NCBI RefSeq assembly: GCF_009830945.1
Contig: NZ_VWVV01000003.1
Span: forward strand, 310,001-374,000
Length of the DNA stretch: 64,000 nucleotides
Direction of reading: 5' to 3'
Source: Nocardiopsis sp. FR4
GTDB taxonomy: Bacteria > Actinomycetota > Actinomycetes > Streptosporangiales > Streptosporangiaceae
The notes below the pieces were generated by a model that made no database searches, was not told the DNA's origin, and was given only the letters and a program-made list of their open reading frames with translations. How positions within the stretch are numbered: position 1 is the stretch's first letter; each line of letters starts with the position of its first letter. Positions 26,354-33,764 of this stretch are shown here, one piece after another. The position numbers and the translations under genes were made by a program.

Positions 26354-26513
26354 CCTGCTTGGCTACTTGGCCCCTCGCCGTAGCTTCGGGAGCACCGGGC
26401 CCAGGTACACGTCATTGGCGTAGCCCCAGGCGAACACGTAAGAAGTGTGGTTGATGACCAGGCAGGGCACCGGCGCCTGGTCGTCCTCAGCGGAGGGCTC
26501 CTAGCTGAGCTTC

Positions 26514-26676
26514 CTAACAGTTGCTGATCGACACGTAAACCTTGGTCCCTGGCCACCACCCAGTCTCGACCGGCGTACTGGTCCCCGTCTTGTAGTGCAG
26601 GTTCGTAGTGTGCGAGTCGCCGGAAATCCTGACCGTCGCACAGGCGTTGTAGCCGTTCTGTCTCCCGTCGGTCAAT
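26514..26676 (-). pseudogene. C-terminal half of a split secreted-protein gene
   Basis: Reading leftward from the transposon edge, the frame encodes TLTDGRQNGYNACATV and ends in VYVSISNC before a TAG. It joins exactly, in frame, to the N-terminal half at 33314-33506 when the transposon and one copy of the TCAAT duplication are removed, giving a 116-residue protein with an N-terminal signal peptide and four Cys. Confidence 0.8.
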
Positions 26677-26714
26677 GGGGTCCCGGTAGTTTTCGCGGAA
26701 AATCCAACGCTTAG
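26677..26714 (+). repeat. Left 38-base terminal inverted repeat of the Tn3-family transposon
   Basis: Matches the right repeat at 37 of 38 positions; the difference is near the inner end (TTAG here, TAAG on the right). Preceded directly by the TCAAT duplication at 26672-26676. Confidence 0.95.
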
Positions 26715-26751
26715 CGGCCGAGGTGGCCTGGTCAGCGGGTAGGTGAGGGAC

Positions 26752-26907
26752 ATGGGCAAGAACACCGAGATGGACAAGGACGCGGCCGCGCGGATCCAGT
26801 CCGCCGCGGCCCGTGACCCGGAGTCCGACACCGCGCAGAGCGGGTTCGACTCCCGCGCCCAGTCGGCGGCCGACCGGCGCGAGGACGAGGACACCGACGA
26901 CGACTGA
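26752..26907 (+). CDS. SMP-like small hydrophilic protein
   Basis: A 51-residue, very hydrophilic protein with AGGTGAGG before its ATG. The N-terminus MGKNTEMDKDAAARIQSAAA resembles the seed-maturation-protein (SMP) type motif found in many small actinobacterial proteins. It is rich in Asp, Ala and Ser with no hydrophobic core, so it is probably unstructured. It is the only rightward gene in the transposon, immediately inside the left repeat. Its function and why a transposon would carry it are unknown. Confidence 0.65.
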   Translation: MGKNTEMDKDAAARIQSAAARDPESDTAQSGFDSRAQSAADRREDEDTDDD

Positions 26908-26931
26908 TTCCGGCCGACACACCGCCGCCGG

Positions 26932-27852
26932 TCAGTAGTCGACGGTGGCGGCGTCCACCGCGGCCTGGACCTGTTCCTCGGTGGGCAGGGTGTAGACCCG
27001 CACGGTCTCCACCCGGGAGTGTCCGAGGAGTTCGGCGACGACCACCAGGTCCTCCCCGCCCCGGACCAGGTTGGTGGCGAAGGTGTGGCGCAGGGTGTGC
27101 GGGGAGATCTCCAGCCCCGTCTGGCGGCCGGTAGTGCGGATGACGTGATCGATGGTGCGGGCGGCGATGCGGCGCCCGCCCCGGGCCACGAACAACGCGT
27201 TGGTGGACTCGGTCCCGGGCATCCTCGCGCGGGCCTGGAGCCAAGCGGTGATCAGGGGCCGGGTGCGCGTCGGGAGCGGAACGGTGCGCTGTCGGGTGCC
27301 TTTGCCCACGACGCGGACGCGGCCCGTTCGGGCGGTGACGACCACGTCCTCGAGGTCGAGGCAGGCCAGTTCGGCCTCACGCAGCCCGGTGTGCACCGCC
27401 AGGGCGACCAGGGCGTGGTCGCGTGCCCCGCGGGCCTCGGCCGAGCGCAGCAGCTTGCGCTGGTCGGCTTCGCCCAGGGCGCGGGGGGCGGTGCGCCGCC
27501 GGGTGGCCACCACCTTGGGGGCGTGGGGGGCGCCCAAACCGAGCCAGGTGTAGAAGGACTCGATCGCGACCATGGCCAGCCGGGCGGTGGACTCAGCCGT
27601 CTTGCGTTCGGTGAGCAGGTGGCGGCGGTAGTCGCGCACCGCCCAGTCCCGGGCCCGTGGCTCGACCAGGGCGGCGGTGTGCTGGTCATCGCCCGAGGCG
27701 GCCAGCCAGGTCAGGAAGTCCTCCACCCGTTCGGTGTAGGTGTCCTTGGAGCGGTCGGCCAGGCCGGTGGTGGTGATCCACGCGGCGTAGCCGTCGCGGG
27801 CCAGGCCGGTGGCGGCGGTCAGCGGAACGTCGGCCAGGCGGGGCAGGGTCAC
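26932..27852 (-). CDS. tnpI: Tyrosine recombinase (TnpI-like cointegrate resolvase)
   Basis: A 306-residue XerC/D-like tyrosine recombinase. The N-terminal SAM-like domain (residues ~25-120) is followed by the catalytic domain with Arg in TGLREAEL (about 170), Lys in VGKGTRQR, the HTLRHTFATNL box (about 255-265), His in LGHSRVETV and the Tyr nucleophile in VRVYTL near 287. All catalytic residues are present. The GTG start overlaps the upstream stop (GTGA). Its job in a Tn3 transposon is to resolve cointegrates at the internal site 28972-29069. It is therefore not likely to be the integrase of the conjugative element. Confidence 0.9.
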   Translation of the reverse strand: MTLPRLADVPLTAATGLARDGYAAWITTTGLADRSKDTYTERVEDFLTWLAASGDDQHTAALVEPRARDWAVRDYRRHLLTERKTAESTARLAMVAIESFYTWLGLGAPHAPKVVATRRRTAPRALGEADQRKLLRSAEARGARDHALVALAVHTGLREAELACLDLEDVVVTARTGRVRVVGKGTRQRTVPLPTRTRPLITAWLQARARMPGTESTNALFVARGGRRIAARTIDHVIRTTGRQTGLEISPHTLRHTFATNLVRGGEDLVVVAELLGHSRVETVRVYTLPTEEQVQAAVDAATVDY

Positions 27853-28334
27853 GGTGCCTCGCCCAGGCCCAGGGCGCGCGCGGGCGGGCAGGGGTAGGTG
27901 ACCTCGCAGGTCAGGCACCGCCGTTCGGTGATGTGGGCGTTGCCGTACAGGTAGGAGGCGTGCAGCTCACGCTCGGCCTGGAGCAGGACAAGCTCGGCCT
28001 CGGCCAGGGCCTCCATGGCGGCGTCGGTGCGCGGCGCCTGGGCCAGGAGCTGGCGCTGCACGTGCTCCTCGGCCCGCAGCGCGGGGTGGGTGTAGGAGGC
28101 GGAGTCGGTCTCGTCCAGGTCATAGGTGTCCAGGGCGTTGGCGTAGTGCAGGGCCGTCCACAGCGCCTCGGCCGGCACCAGCCAGGTGGTCCCGTCGGGG
28201 TCCTGGCCGTGCAGGGCGTTGGCCAGCTCTTGAAGGGCGGCCGGCAGGGGCGGCGGGGTGGGGGCGGTGCGGGCGAGGGTGCCCAGCAGGGCGGTGAGGT
28301 GGTTGCGGTCCACGGCGACGGTCTCGTTGAACAC
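27849..28334 (-). CDS. Unknown transposon passenger with a CxxC pair
   Basis: A 161-residue protein starting at GTG 28334 behind a GAGG stretch. Mostly helical, Leu/Ala-rich (residues ~10-60 and ~90-135), ending with a possible metal site CLTCEVTYPC near the C-terminus. No family recognised. It overlaps the recombinase start, so the two are cotranslated. Similar small helical proteins with terminal Cys pairs occur in actinomycete plasmids, but I cannot assign a role. Confidence 0.6.
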   Translation of the reverse strand: MFNETVAVDRNHLTALLGTLARTAPTPPPLPAALQELANALHGQDPDGTTWLVPAEALWTALHYANALDTYDLDETDSASYTHPALRAEEHVQRQLLAQAPRTDAAMEALAEAELVLLQAERELHASYLYGNAHITERRCLTCEVTYPCPPARALGLGEAP

Positions 28335-28375
28335 GTCGGCCTCTCTTTCTCCGGGGCGGGGCGTGTGGTGGCGGT

Positions 28376-28960
28376 TCAGATGCTGATCATCAGCCGGTGG
28401 CCGGTGGGGAGCACGCCTTCGGCCCGGTAGCCGGACCACCCGTGCGGGGCCGGGACCCTCATCACCGCGTGCTCGGCCAGCACCGACTCCAGGACGGACT
28501 CCTTCACCCGCACCAGCGCCCACAGGCCGGCGCCGCCCTCGGCCTCCTCCATCACGTCCAGCTCCCGCACGCCGTCGCCGAGCGCCTGCGCCCAGTCGAG
28601 AAGGCCACGCAGGAGCGCGGCGTGCGCCGCGGTGGAGGCGTCGGGGTGGCGCAGCACCTTCCCGTCGGCGCTGGGCCCGGGGGCGGACATCACCTCGACG
28701 CGGATCCCGCCCACGGCCCCCTTGGTGCTCCATCCGTCGGCGAGCGAGAGCGGCTGGGCCGACCATCGGTGAGCGCGGGCGATGGCGTGCACCAGGGCGT
28801 GCTGCTCCTCGGCGGGCAGGTTCGTGGCCGGGCTGAGGGTCACCGGCGGCCTGAGGCCGGCGCCAGGCGTCATGGCCACGATCAGCGGCGGGAGTTGCCC
28901 GGCCTCCTCCAGCACGAGGGCGGCCGCGGTGAGCAGGTGGGGCAGCGGACGGGGGTTCAC
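28376..28960 (-). CDS. Unknown transposon passenger
   Basis: A 194-residue soluble protein with ATG 28960 preceded by AAGGAG. No signal peptide, membrane segment or recognised motif; it has a mixed alpha/beta composition and a Trp at ADGWSTKGAVGG. It is the first gene leftward of the resolution site, in line with orf161 and the recombinase, so it is probably transcribed from a promoter within the resolution site. Confidence 0.6.
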   Translation of the reverse strand: MNPRPLPHLLTAAALVLEEAGQLPPLIVAMTPGAGLRPPVTLSPATNLPAEEQHALVHAIARAHRWSAQPLSLADGWSTKGAVGGIRVEVMSAPGPSADGKVLRHPDASTAAHAALLRGLLDWAQALGDGVRELDVMEEAEGGAGLWALVRVKESVLESVLAEHAVMRVPAPHGWSGYRAEGVLPTGHRLMISI

Positions 28961-28971
28961 GCGGGCTCCTT

Positions 28972-29069
28972 GTTAGTCGCAACTCCGTGAGGGCACTCTA
29001 CCCCGGATTGTCGCGTGTTAGTGGCAACTCGGGCAAGTTTTGTTGCGACTAACAGGCATTAGTCGCAAC
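28972..29069. other. Internal resolution site for the tyrosine recombinase
   Basis: Four copies of GTTAGTCGCAAC-type motifs: 28972-28983, 29017-29028 (one change), 29042-29053 (inverted) and 29058-29069. The last two form a perfect 11-base inverted repeat around a 6-base spacer (29042-29052, 29053-29058, 29059-29069), the size of a Xer/dif crossover core. The first two are direct accessory repeats. The layout matches the Tn4430 resolution site (core plus DR1 and DR2). Confidence 0.85.
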
Positions 29070-29084
29070 CGGGCCGGGCCCGGA

Positions 29085-29612
29085 TCACTCCCCCTCGACC
29101 ACCTCTTCGAGGTAGAGGGCGAAGTGCACCACCGGGCCCCGGGGTGCCTTGCCCTGGAGGATGTGGCGGGCGGCCACGATGTCCCACTCGCGCATGCCGT
29201 GCTTCAGGTGCGGACCGGCCAGGGCGCGCAGCGGCACGTCGTCGCCCACCCCGGCGAGCAGGGCGCGCATCTGCCCGGCGGTCATCGGCTCCTCGGAGGG
29301 CTCGGTGTAGTCGTCGTCGACCAGTTCGGGGAACGCCTGGGCGCTCATGGCGGCCTGGGCGTTGCCGCACGGGGTGCAGAACAGCATCCCGCTGACCACG
29401 GGGGTGGTGCGGCAGCCGATGCACACCGCGCCGCCGCACCCGTGGCAGATGAAGGAGTGCGAGTCGACGTCGGAGCTGATGCCGCGGGCATCCTCGATGG
29501 CGATGCACCCGGTGCGGCAGCGGCGCACGCCGGTTCGGGCGTCCTGCGCGGCGACCATCTCGGGGTGGTCCTCGGCGGTGGGTTCGGGCGGGGTGCCCCA
29601 GGTGCGGGTCAT
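29085..29612 (-). CDS. Cys-rich zinc-finger passenger protein
   Basis: A 175-residue protein from ATG 29612 (AAAGGA upstream). Its middle contains CRTGC, CHGCGGAVCIGC and CTPCG, at least two zinc-ribbon-like sites (residues ~30-85). The C-terminal third is an unrecognised helical domain (MTAGQMRALLAGVG). It follows the 182-residue Cys-rich gene and tnpA in one leftward unit that ends at the resolution site. A DNA- or protein-binding role is inferred. Confidence 0.65.
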   Translation of the reverse strand: MTRTWGTPPEPTAEDHPEMVAAQDARTGVRRCRTGCIAIEDARGISSDVDSHSFICHGCGGAVCIGCRTTPVVSGMLFCTPCGNAQAAMSAQAFPELVDDDYTEPSEEPMTAGQMRALLAGVGDDVPLRALAGPHLKHGMREWDIVAARHILQGKAPRGPVVHFALYLEEVVEGE

Positions 29613-29650
29613 GAGCGCGGTGTCCTTTCGATGCGGTGGGCGGTCACAGG

Positions 29651-30199
29651 TCACCAGCCGTCCCGGGGGAAGCGGGTGTCGCGGCCGCAGTGGTAGCAGG
29701 TCGCCTCGGTGCTGTCGGACATGTCCAGGCGCAACTTCGGGTTGGCGCGTTTCATCACCTGGTCGTAGGGTTCGCACGCGCCGACGCACTCGTCCTGGTC
29801 GGTCAGCGGGCGCGAGGGCGGGAAGACGGTGCACGCGGTCGCCCATACGTAGCCGCCTCTGCCGCCGGGGATGTGGTCGACCGGGTCGATGCACCCGTTG
29901 GGGCACGGCCAGTTCGTCGGCTTGGGCGGTGTGCAGACCGAGCAGCCCTGCGGGTCGAAGCCGTGTGCGCACTTGCGGCGGGGCGGGAAGTCCTTGCCGT
30001 TGTGCGGGCAGAGGTAGTCGGCCGGGCCGTGTTCGGGCCAGAGCCGGTAGGCACAGTTGTAGCAGTTGGTGTGCAGGTACCACTCGTCGGTGGGATGGGT
30101 CAGAGTGGCCGTGTCGGGGATGAGGACCCCGCACCCGGTGCGGATGCCGTCCCCGGTGACGTGCAGAGTGGTCTTGTTCCTCAGCCGGGCGAGCCTCAC
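29651..30199 (-). CDS. Cys/His-rich protein coupled to tnpA
   Basis: A 182-residue protein starting with a GTG that overlaps the tnpA stop (GTGA), so it is translationally coupled to the transposase. It contains about 14 Cys in CxxC-type pairs (CYNCAYRL, CSVC, CPNGC, CYHCGRD), suggesting several zinc sites along its length. No family recognised. The coupling suggests a role in transposition, target choice or immunity, but this is inference. Confidence 0.65.
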   Translation of the reverse strand: MRLARLRNKTTLHVTGDGIRTGCGVLIPDTATLTHPTDEWYLHTNCYNCAYRLWPEHGPADYLCPHNGKDFPPRRKCAHGFDPQGCSVCTPPKPTNWPCPNGCIDPVDHIPGGRGGYVWATACTVFPPSRPLTDQDECVGACEPYDQVMKRANPKLRLDMSDSTEATCYHCGRDTRFPRDGW

Positions 30200-33100
30200 A
30201 GGGCCTCGTTCCTTCCCTCAAGGCGGCGCAGCGGCCGGTACCCCGCCGCGTCCAGCTTGGATAGTTCCTTGTCGACGTCGATGGAGATCTCCCCGATGAG
30301 GTTGACCCCCTCCGAGCGGGCCGGGGAGATGTGCGCCAGCACCGCGTCGTCCACATAGCGGCCCGACGCGCGCAGCTCGGCCACCGCCAGGCCGAAGTAC
30401 TCCGTGGTCCAGCAGATGATCGCGTTGGTCAGCAGGGTCAGGCACAAGGCCTGCTCGCTCTGCTGCTCGTGGTGGCGCCGGCGCATCGCCCCGCCGCCGA
30501 CGTGGTGCAGGTCGCGGCGCAGCCCGTGCAGGCTCTCGCCCTTGTTGAGCTGGCGGGCGATCCGGCGCTGGTACTGCTCGTCGGTCAGGTACCGGCAGGC
30601 ATAGATCGTGCGGCGCAGCGCCCCCCACTCCTTGAGAGCGGCGGCCAGGGCGTTCTGCCGCGAGCTGGCCGAGAGCTTGCCCACCAGCAGCGAGGCGGTG
30701 GAGTGCCCGTACTTGAACGACGCGGCCAGGCGGAGCATGTCGTCCCAGTGGGTGGTGATCAGGTCGGTGTTGATGTGCCCAGTCAGCAACGGCCCGGCCA
30801 TGGGGTAGCGGTGCGTGTAGTCGCCCCGCGGCCCGAGCCGGTGCAGCACGATGCGGCCCAGGTCGCGGATGCGCGGCGACAGGGTGAGCCCGACCAGGTC
30901 GAACAGCGCGAAGTTGACCAGCGTCACCCCGTGCGTGTCCGTAGCGTGCTCGGTGATAGGCAGATCGGTCTGGTTGCCCAGGATCTCGTCGAGGACGTAG
31001 TGGGCCTCGCGGTGCGTGGGCACGATGACCTTGGTGCCGTAGGTCGAGTGCTGGTCGGACACGTGCGTGTACTGGGAGATGCCCGCGTCCACGAAGTACC
31101 GCGACAGGTGGCGGGCGGTCAGCGACTTGCCCTGCATGGGGAAGCGCTGGCCATCGGAGGAGGACAGGGTGCCCGCGCCCCACACCCGCGTCATCGGCAG
31201 CCGGTGGTGGTAGTTGACGACTGCGGCGATGGCCGCGCGCAGGGTCTCTTCCCGCAGGTACCACTCGGCCGTCCACGCCAGTTCGTCGTAGGAGATGCCG
31301 GTGGCCTCGGACATGGCGGTCAGCCCCATGTTCAGCCCGTGCGCGAGCACGACGGCGAGCAGGTTGCGGCGCACCTGGGGGCCGCGCGCCTGCTTACCGC
31401 CGGCGTGCACCAGGTGCTCGCTCAGCCCGGTGCGCCGGTCCACCTCGATCAACAGCGCGGCCAACGGCAGGCGCGGCAGCATCCCCGCCAGGTCGGTGCG
31501 CAACGACTCGGCCTCGGCGGGGATGTCGTCGGCCTCCAGCTTGGGCACGACCAGGCGCCCGTCATCGGCCAACCGGGCGGGCCCCTCGCCGCGGTCCAGC
31601 ACCAACTCCAGGGCTCCCAGTGCGGTGTGCAGCTCGTCATCGGCCTGGGCGAGCGCCTCGCCCGCGTCCCGCGGGGTGCCGGTCTCGGCGCAGAACTCGG
31701 TGCGCTTGTCCACCCAGGCCGCCTTGGGCATCAGGTAGGAGGCCGGGTCGGCATAGCGGCGCGAGGCGGGCACGTGCACGTCCCCCGACCGCAACCCGTC
31801 CCGCAAGGCCACGATGGCCGACAGCTCCCAGTACCGCCGGTAGGCCGCGTTGTCCTTGTCCTGCGCGGCCTGGTTCAGGTAGCCGCGCCACCGGGTGGGC
31901 ACAAAGGAGTCCGGCGCGTCCTCGGGCACCTTGCGCTTACCGGTCTCGTTGAGCTCGCGCAGCACCTCCAGACCCTGGAGGAGGTCGCGGGCCTGCTCGT
32001 TGCCGTCGAAGCGCACCGCCTTGAGCACGCCCGGCACGCACCCGCGCAGGTAGGCGTAGGACTCCTTGAGCGCGGCCAGGTGGCCGTTATCGCGCGGCAA
32101 CCGCTCCTGCTTGATCCCGTGCGCAGCCCGCAGGCGCTCCATACCGATGCGCTCGCGCAACAGCACCCCGACCTGCTCGGCGGGCACCCCGTCGTCGGCC
32201 AACACGGGCAGGATCTCCTCCAGCAGTACCAGCCGGTCCTCCGCGGCCCGGCCGCGCTCGGCCAGCCGGGCGGTCATCTTCACCCGCGCCCTGGACTCGG
32301 TGGAGGAGACCACCTGGTCGAAGAGCTGCACCACCTCGTCCAGCACCTCCACCGCCCCCTGCGAGAGCAGGGTCAGCAGGATCGGGTAGCGCACCTCCGG
32401 GTCCCGCCGCTCCAGCCCCTGGGCTGTGGAGCGGCGCCCGATCGTGGCCAGGTGGCGGCGCCGCTCGGTGGGCAGCACCGACACGTCCAGGGCGTGGGCG
32501 TCCAGCGACCTCAGGTACTCCAGCTTGGCGACCTCGGCGTTGACCGCGTTCGGGGAGGCCTGCGTGGCGCCGTGGGAGAGCCAGTGCAACCGGGTCGACC
32601 CCAACGCGGGGTCCACCCGCAGCAAGTGGTCCAGGTCCAGGCGCAACACCTGGGTGAGCAGCGGCTCGATGCGGTGGTAGGTCTCGGCCTTGGCGGCCTC
32701 GCGGGCGGCCACCACCCGCTCCAGCAGCCACACCGGCCCGGGCCGGATCACGCACGCGCTGCGCAGGTGCGCGCACGCGGCCCGGAACAGCGCACTGGGC
32801 GAGTCGTGCTCCATCGCGCGGGCCAAAAGGTAGGTCTCCAGCTCCTTGGCCTCGGGCTCCTTCATCGATCGCCACTTCAGGTGGGAGGCGACCTCGCGCA
32901 GGTGGTCGCTGCGGGTCTGCTCGCGGGCGCCGTAGGCGCGCAACTCCCCGATCGGGATGCGCAGCTTGTCCGACAGCCGCGCCAGCGCCGGGGCGGGCAC
33001 GGCCGCCAGGTCGGTGGGCACGTACCCGAGCCAGGGCAGGGCGCACAACTGCACCGCGACACCGAGCCGGTTCGCGGCACCGCGGCGGCGTTCGATGAAC

Positions 33101-33213
33101 TCGATGTCGGAGGGGTGGAGGGTGAAGTAGCGGATCAGCTCTTGGGAGCTGATGGTGTCGGGGAAGGCGCGCAGTTGGGCCAGTTCGGCCTCGGAGAACA
33201 CCTGGGTGGCCAA
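30196..33213 (-). CDS. tnpA: Tn3-family transposase
   Basis: A 1005-residue replicative transposase, full length for the family. The N-terminus (residues ~1-170; LRAFPDTISSQELIRYFTLH onward) is the DUF4158 end-recognition region. The C-terminal catalytic domain shows the usual blocks, including SSDGQRFPMQGKSL (first Asp, near 695), the DTHGVTLVNFALFDL region (second Asp) and the ELRASGRYVDD end. The start is a TTG with GGAGG seven bases upstream, about 60 bases inside the right repeat. It acts on the 38-base repeats and makes five-base duplications, as seen here. Confidence 0.95.
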   Translation of the reverse strand: MATQVFSEAELAQLRAFPDTISSQELIRYFTLHPSDIEFIERRRGAANRLGVAVQLCALPWLGYVPTDLAAVPAPALARLSDKLRIPIGELRAYGAREQTRSDHLREVASHLKWRSMKEPEAKELETYLLARAMEHDSPSALFRAACAHLRSACVIRPGPVWLLERVVAAREAAKAETYHRIEPLLTQVLRLDLDHLLRVDPALGSTRLHWLSHGATQASPNAVNAEVAKLEYLRSLDAHALDVSVLPTERRRHLATIGRRSTAQGLERRDPEVRYPILLTLLSQGAVEVLDEVVQLFDQVVSSTESRARVKMTARLAERGRAAEDRLVLLEEILPVLADDGVPAEQVGVLLRERIGMERLRAAHGIKQERLPRDNGHLAALKESYAYLRGCVPGVLKAVRFDGNEQARDLLQGLEVLRELNETGKRKVPEDAPDSFVPTRWRGYLNQAAQDKDNAAYRRYWELSAIVALRDGLRSGDVHVPASRRYADPASYLMPKAAWVDKRTEFCAETGTPRDAGEALAQADDELHTALGALELVLDRGEGPARLADDGRLVVPKLEADDIPAEAESLRTDLAGMLPRLPLAALLIEVDRRTGLSEHLVHAGGKQARGPQVRRNLLAVVLAHGLNMGLTAMSEATGISYDELAWTAEWYLREETLRAAIAAVVNYHHRLPMTRVWGAGTLSSSDGQRFPMQGKSLTARHLSRYFVDAGISQYTHVSDQHSTYGTKVIVPTHREAHYVLDEILGNQTDLPITEHATDTHGVTLVNFALFDLVGLTLSPRIRDLGRIVLHRLGPRGDYTHRYPMAGPLLTGHINTDLITTHWDDMLRLAASFKYGHSTASLLVGKLSASSRQNALAAALKEWGALRRTIYACRYLTDEQYQRRIARQLNKGESLHGLRRDLHHVGGGAMRRRHHEQQSEQALCLTLLTNAIICWTTEYFGLAVAELRASGRYVDDAVLAHISPARSEGVNLIGEISIDVDKELSKLDAAGYRPLRRLEGRNEAL

Positions 33214-33275
33214 CGTGAGCCTCCGGTCGGGGGTGAGGGGGTGACCGTCAGCGACCAGCCAAGCAGGCAGGGAGG

Positions 33276-33313
33276 CTTAGCGTTGGATTTTCCGCGAAAA
33301 CTACCGGGACCCC
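33276..33313 (-). repeat. Right 38-base terminal inverted repeat of the Tn3-family transposon
   Basis: Reverse complement of the left repeat with one mismatch; followed by TCAAT at 33314-33318, identical to the five bases before the left repeat. Confidence 0.95.
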
Positions 33314-33506
33314 TCAATGTGCCGCTGACTCTCCGGGAAGAGCCACTGCTGCATATCGCGTAGACGATCGAGACGGAGCCGTCCGACAGGGCCTTCCTGT
33401 AACCGAATACGCACGAGTCGGCCGCCGCGGGCGTTGGGGTGGCCGAGATCAGAGCGACGAGAGCGGCGGAGGCCAGGCCCGCGGCGGCGGACTTCTTCCA
33501 GAGCAT
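33314..33506 (-). pseudogene. N-terminal half of a split secreted-protein gene
   Basis: ATG 33506 (AAGGA nine bases upstream) begins MLWKKSAAAGLASAALVALI, a signal peptide with a likely cleavage site after TPAAA (residue ~29). The mature part starts DSCVFGYRKALSDGSV and runs into the transposon at residue 64. The rest of the gene is at 26514-26676. The reconstructed protein is 116 residues with Cys at about 32, 52, 75 and 116, so probably two disulfides. No family recognised; the small Cys-containing secreted format fits an extracellular effector, inhibitor or surface factor. Confidence 0.8.
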
Positions 33507-33764
33507 GACGAAAAATCCTTGCGTCAAAGGTAAAGAGGGCGAGGACAGCGTGCCGCGCCGTGGTCGGAGCGGCCAAGGCCCCATGGGCGTCCGGGTGTGG
33601 CCATGGCCGGACGCGGTGCTACCGCGCAGACCACGGGGCCAGGCGCGGCCCTGACCGCAGGCGGCCGCGCACGGACTCTTGACGGGAGGACGATTCGCCT
33701 TATCGGCTCCGAGACTCACCGTCTCGCCATGCGGGCACGAAGAAGCCCCCGCGCAACGGAGCTT

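Larger units (their letters stand above)
26677..33313. mobile_element. Complete Tn3-family transposon with tyrosine recombinase
   Basis: The 6637-base element is bounded by 38-base inverted repeats (26677-26714 and 33276-33313; one mismatch) starting GGGGTCCCGG. Five-base target duplications TCAAT flank it (26672-26676 and 33314-33318). It carries tnpA, a tyrosine recombinase, an internal resolution site at 28972-29069 and five passenger genes. This is the Tn4430-like organisation (TnpI instead of a serine resolvase). All parts look intact, so it may still be active. Confidence 0.95.

Noticed and set aside
26932-27852. Integrase of the conjugative element
   Set aside because: The gene lies inside the Tn3-family transposon beside a matching resolution site, so it is the transposon's resolvase.
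30331-33363. 1010-codon frame antisense to the Tn3 transposase
   Set aside because: Mirror of tnpA codons; no signature and spans the terminal repeat.
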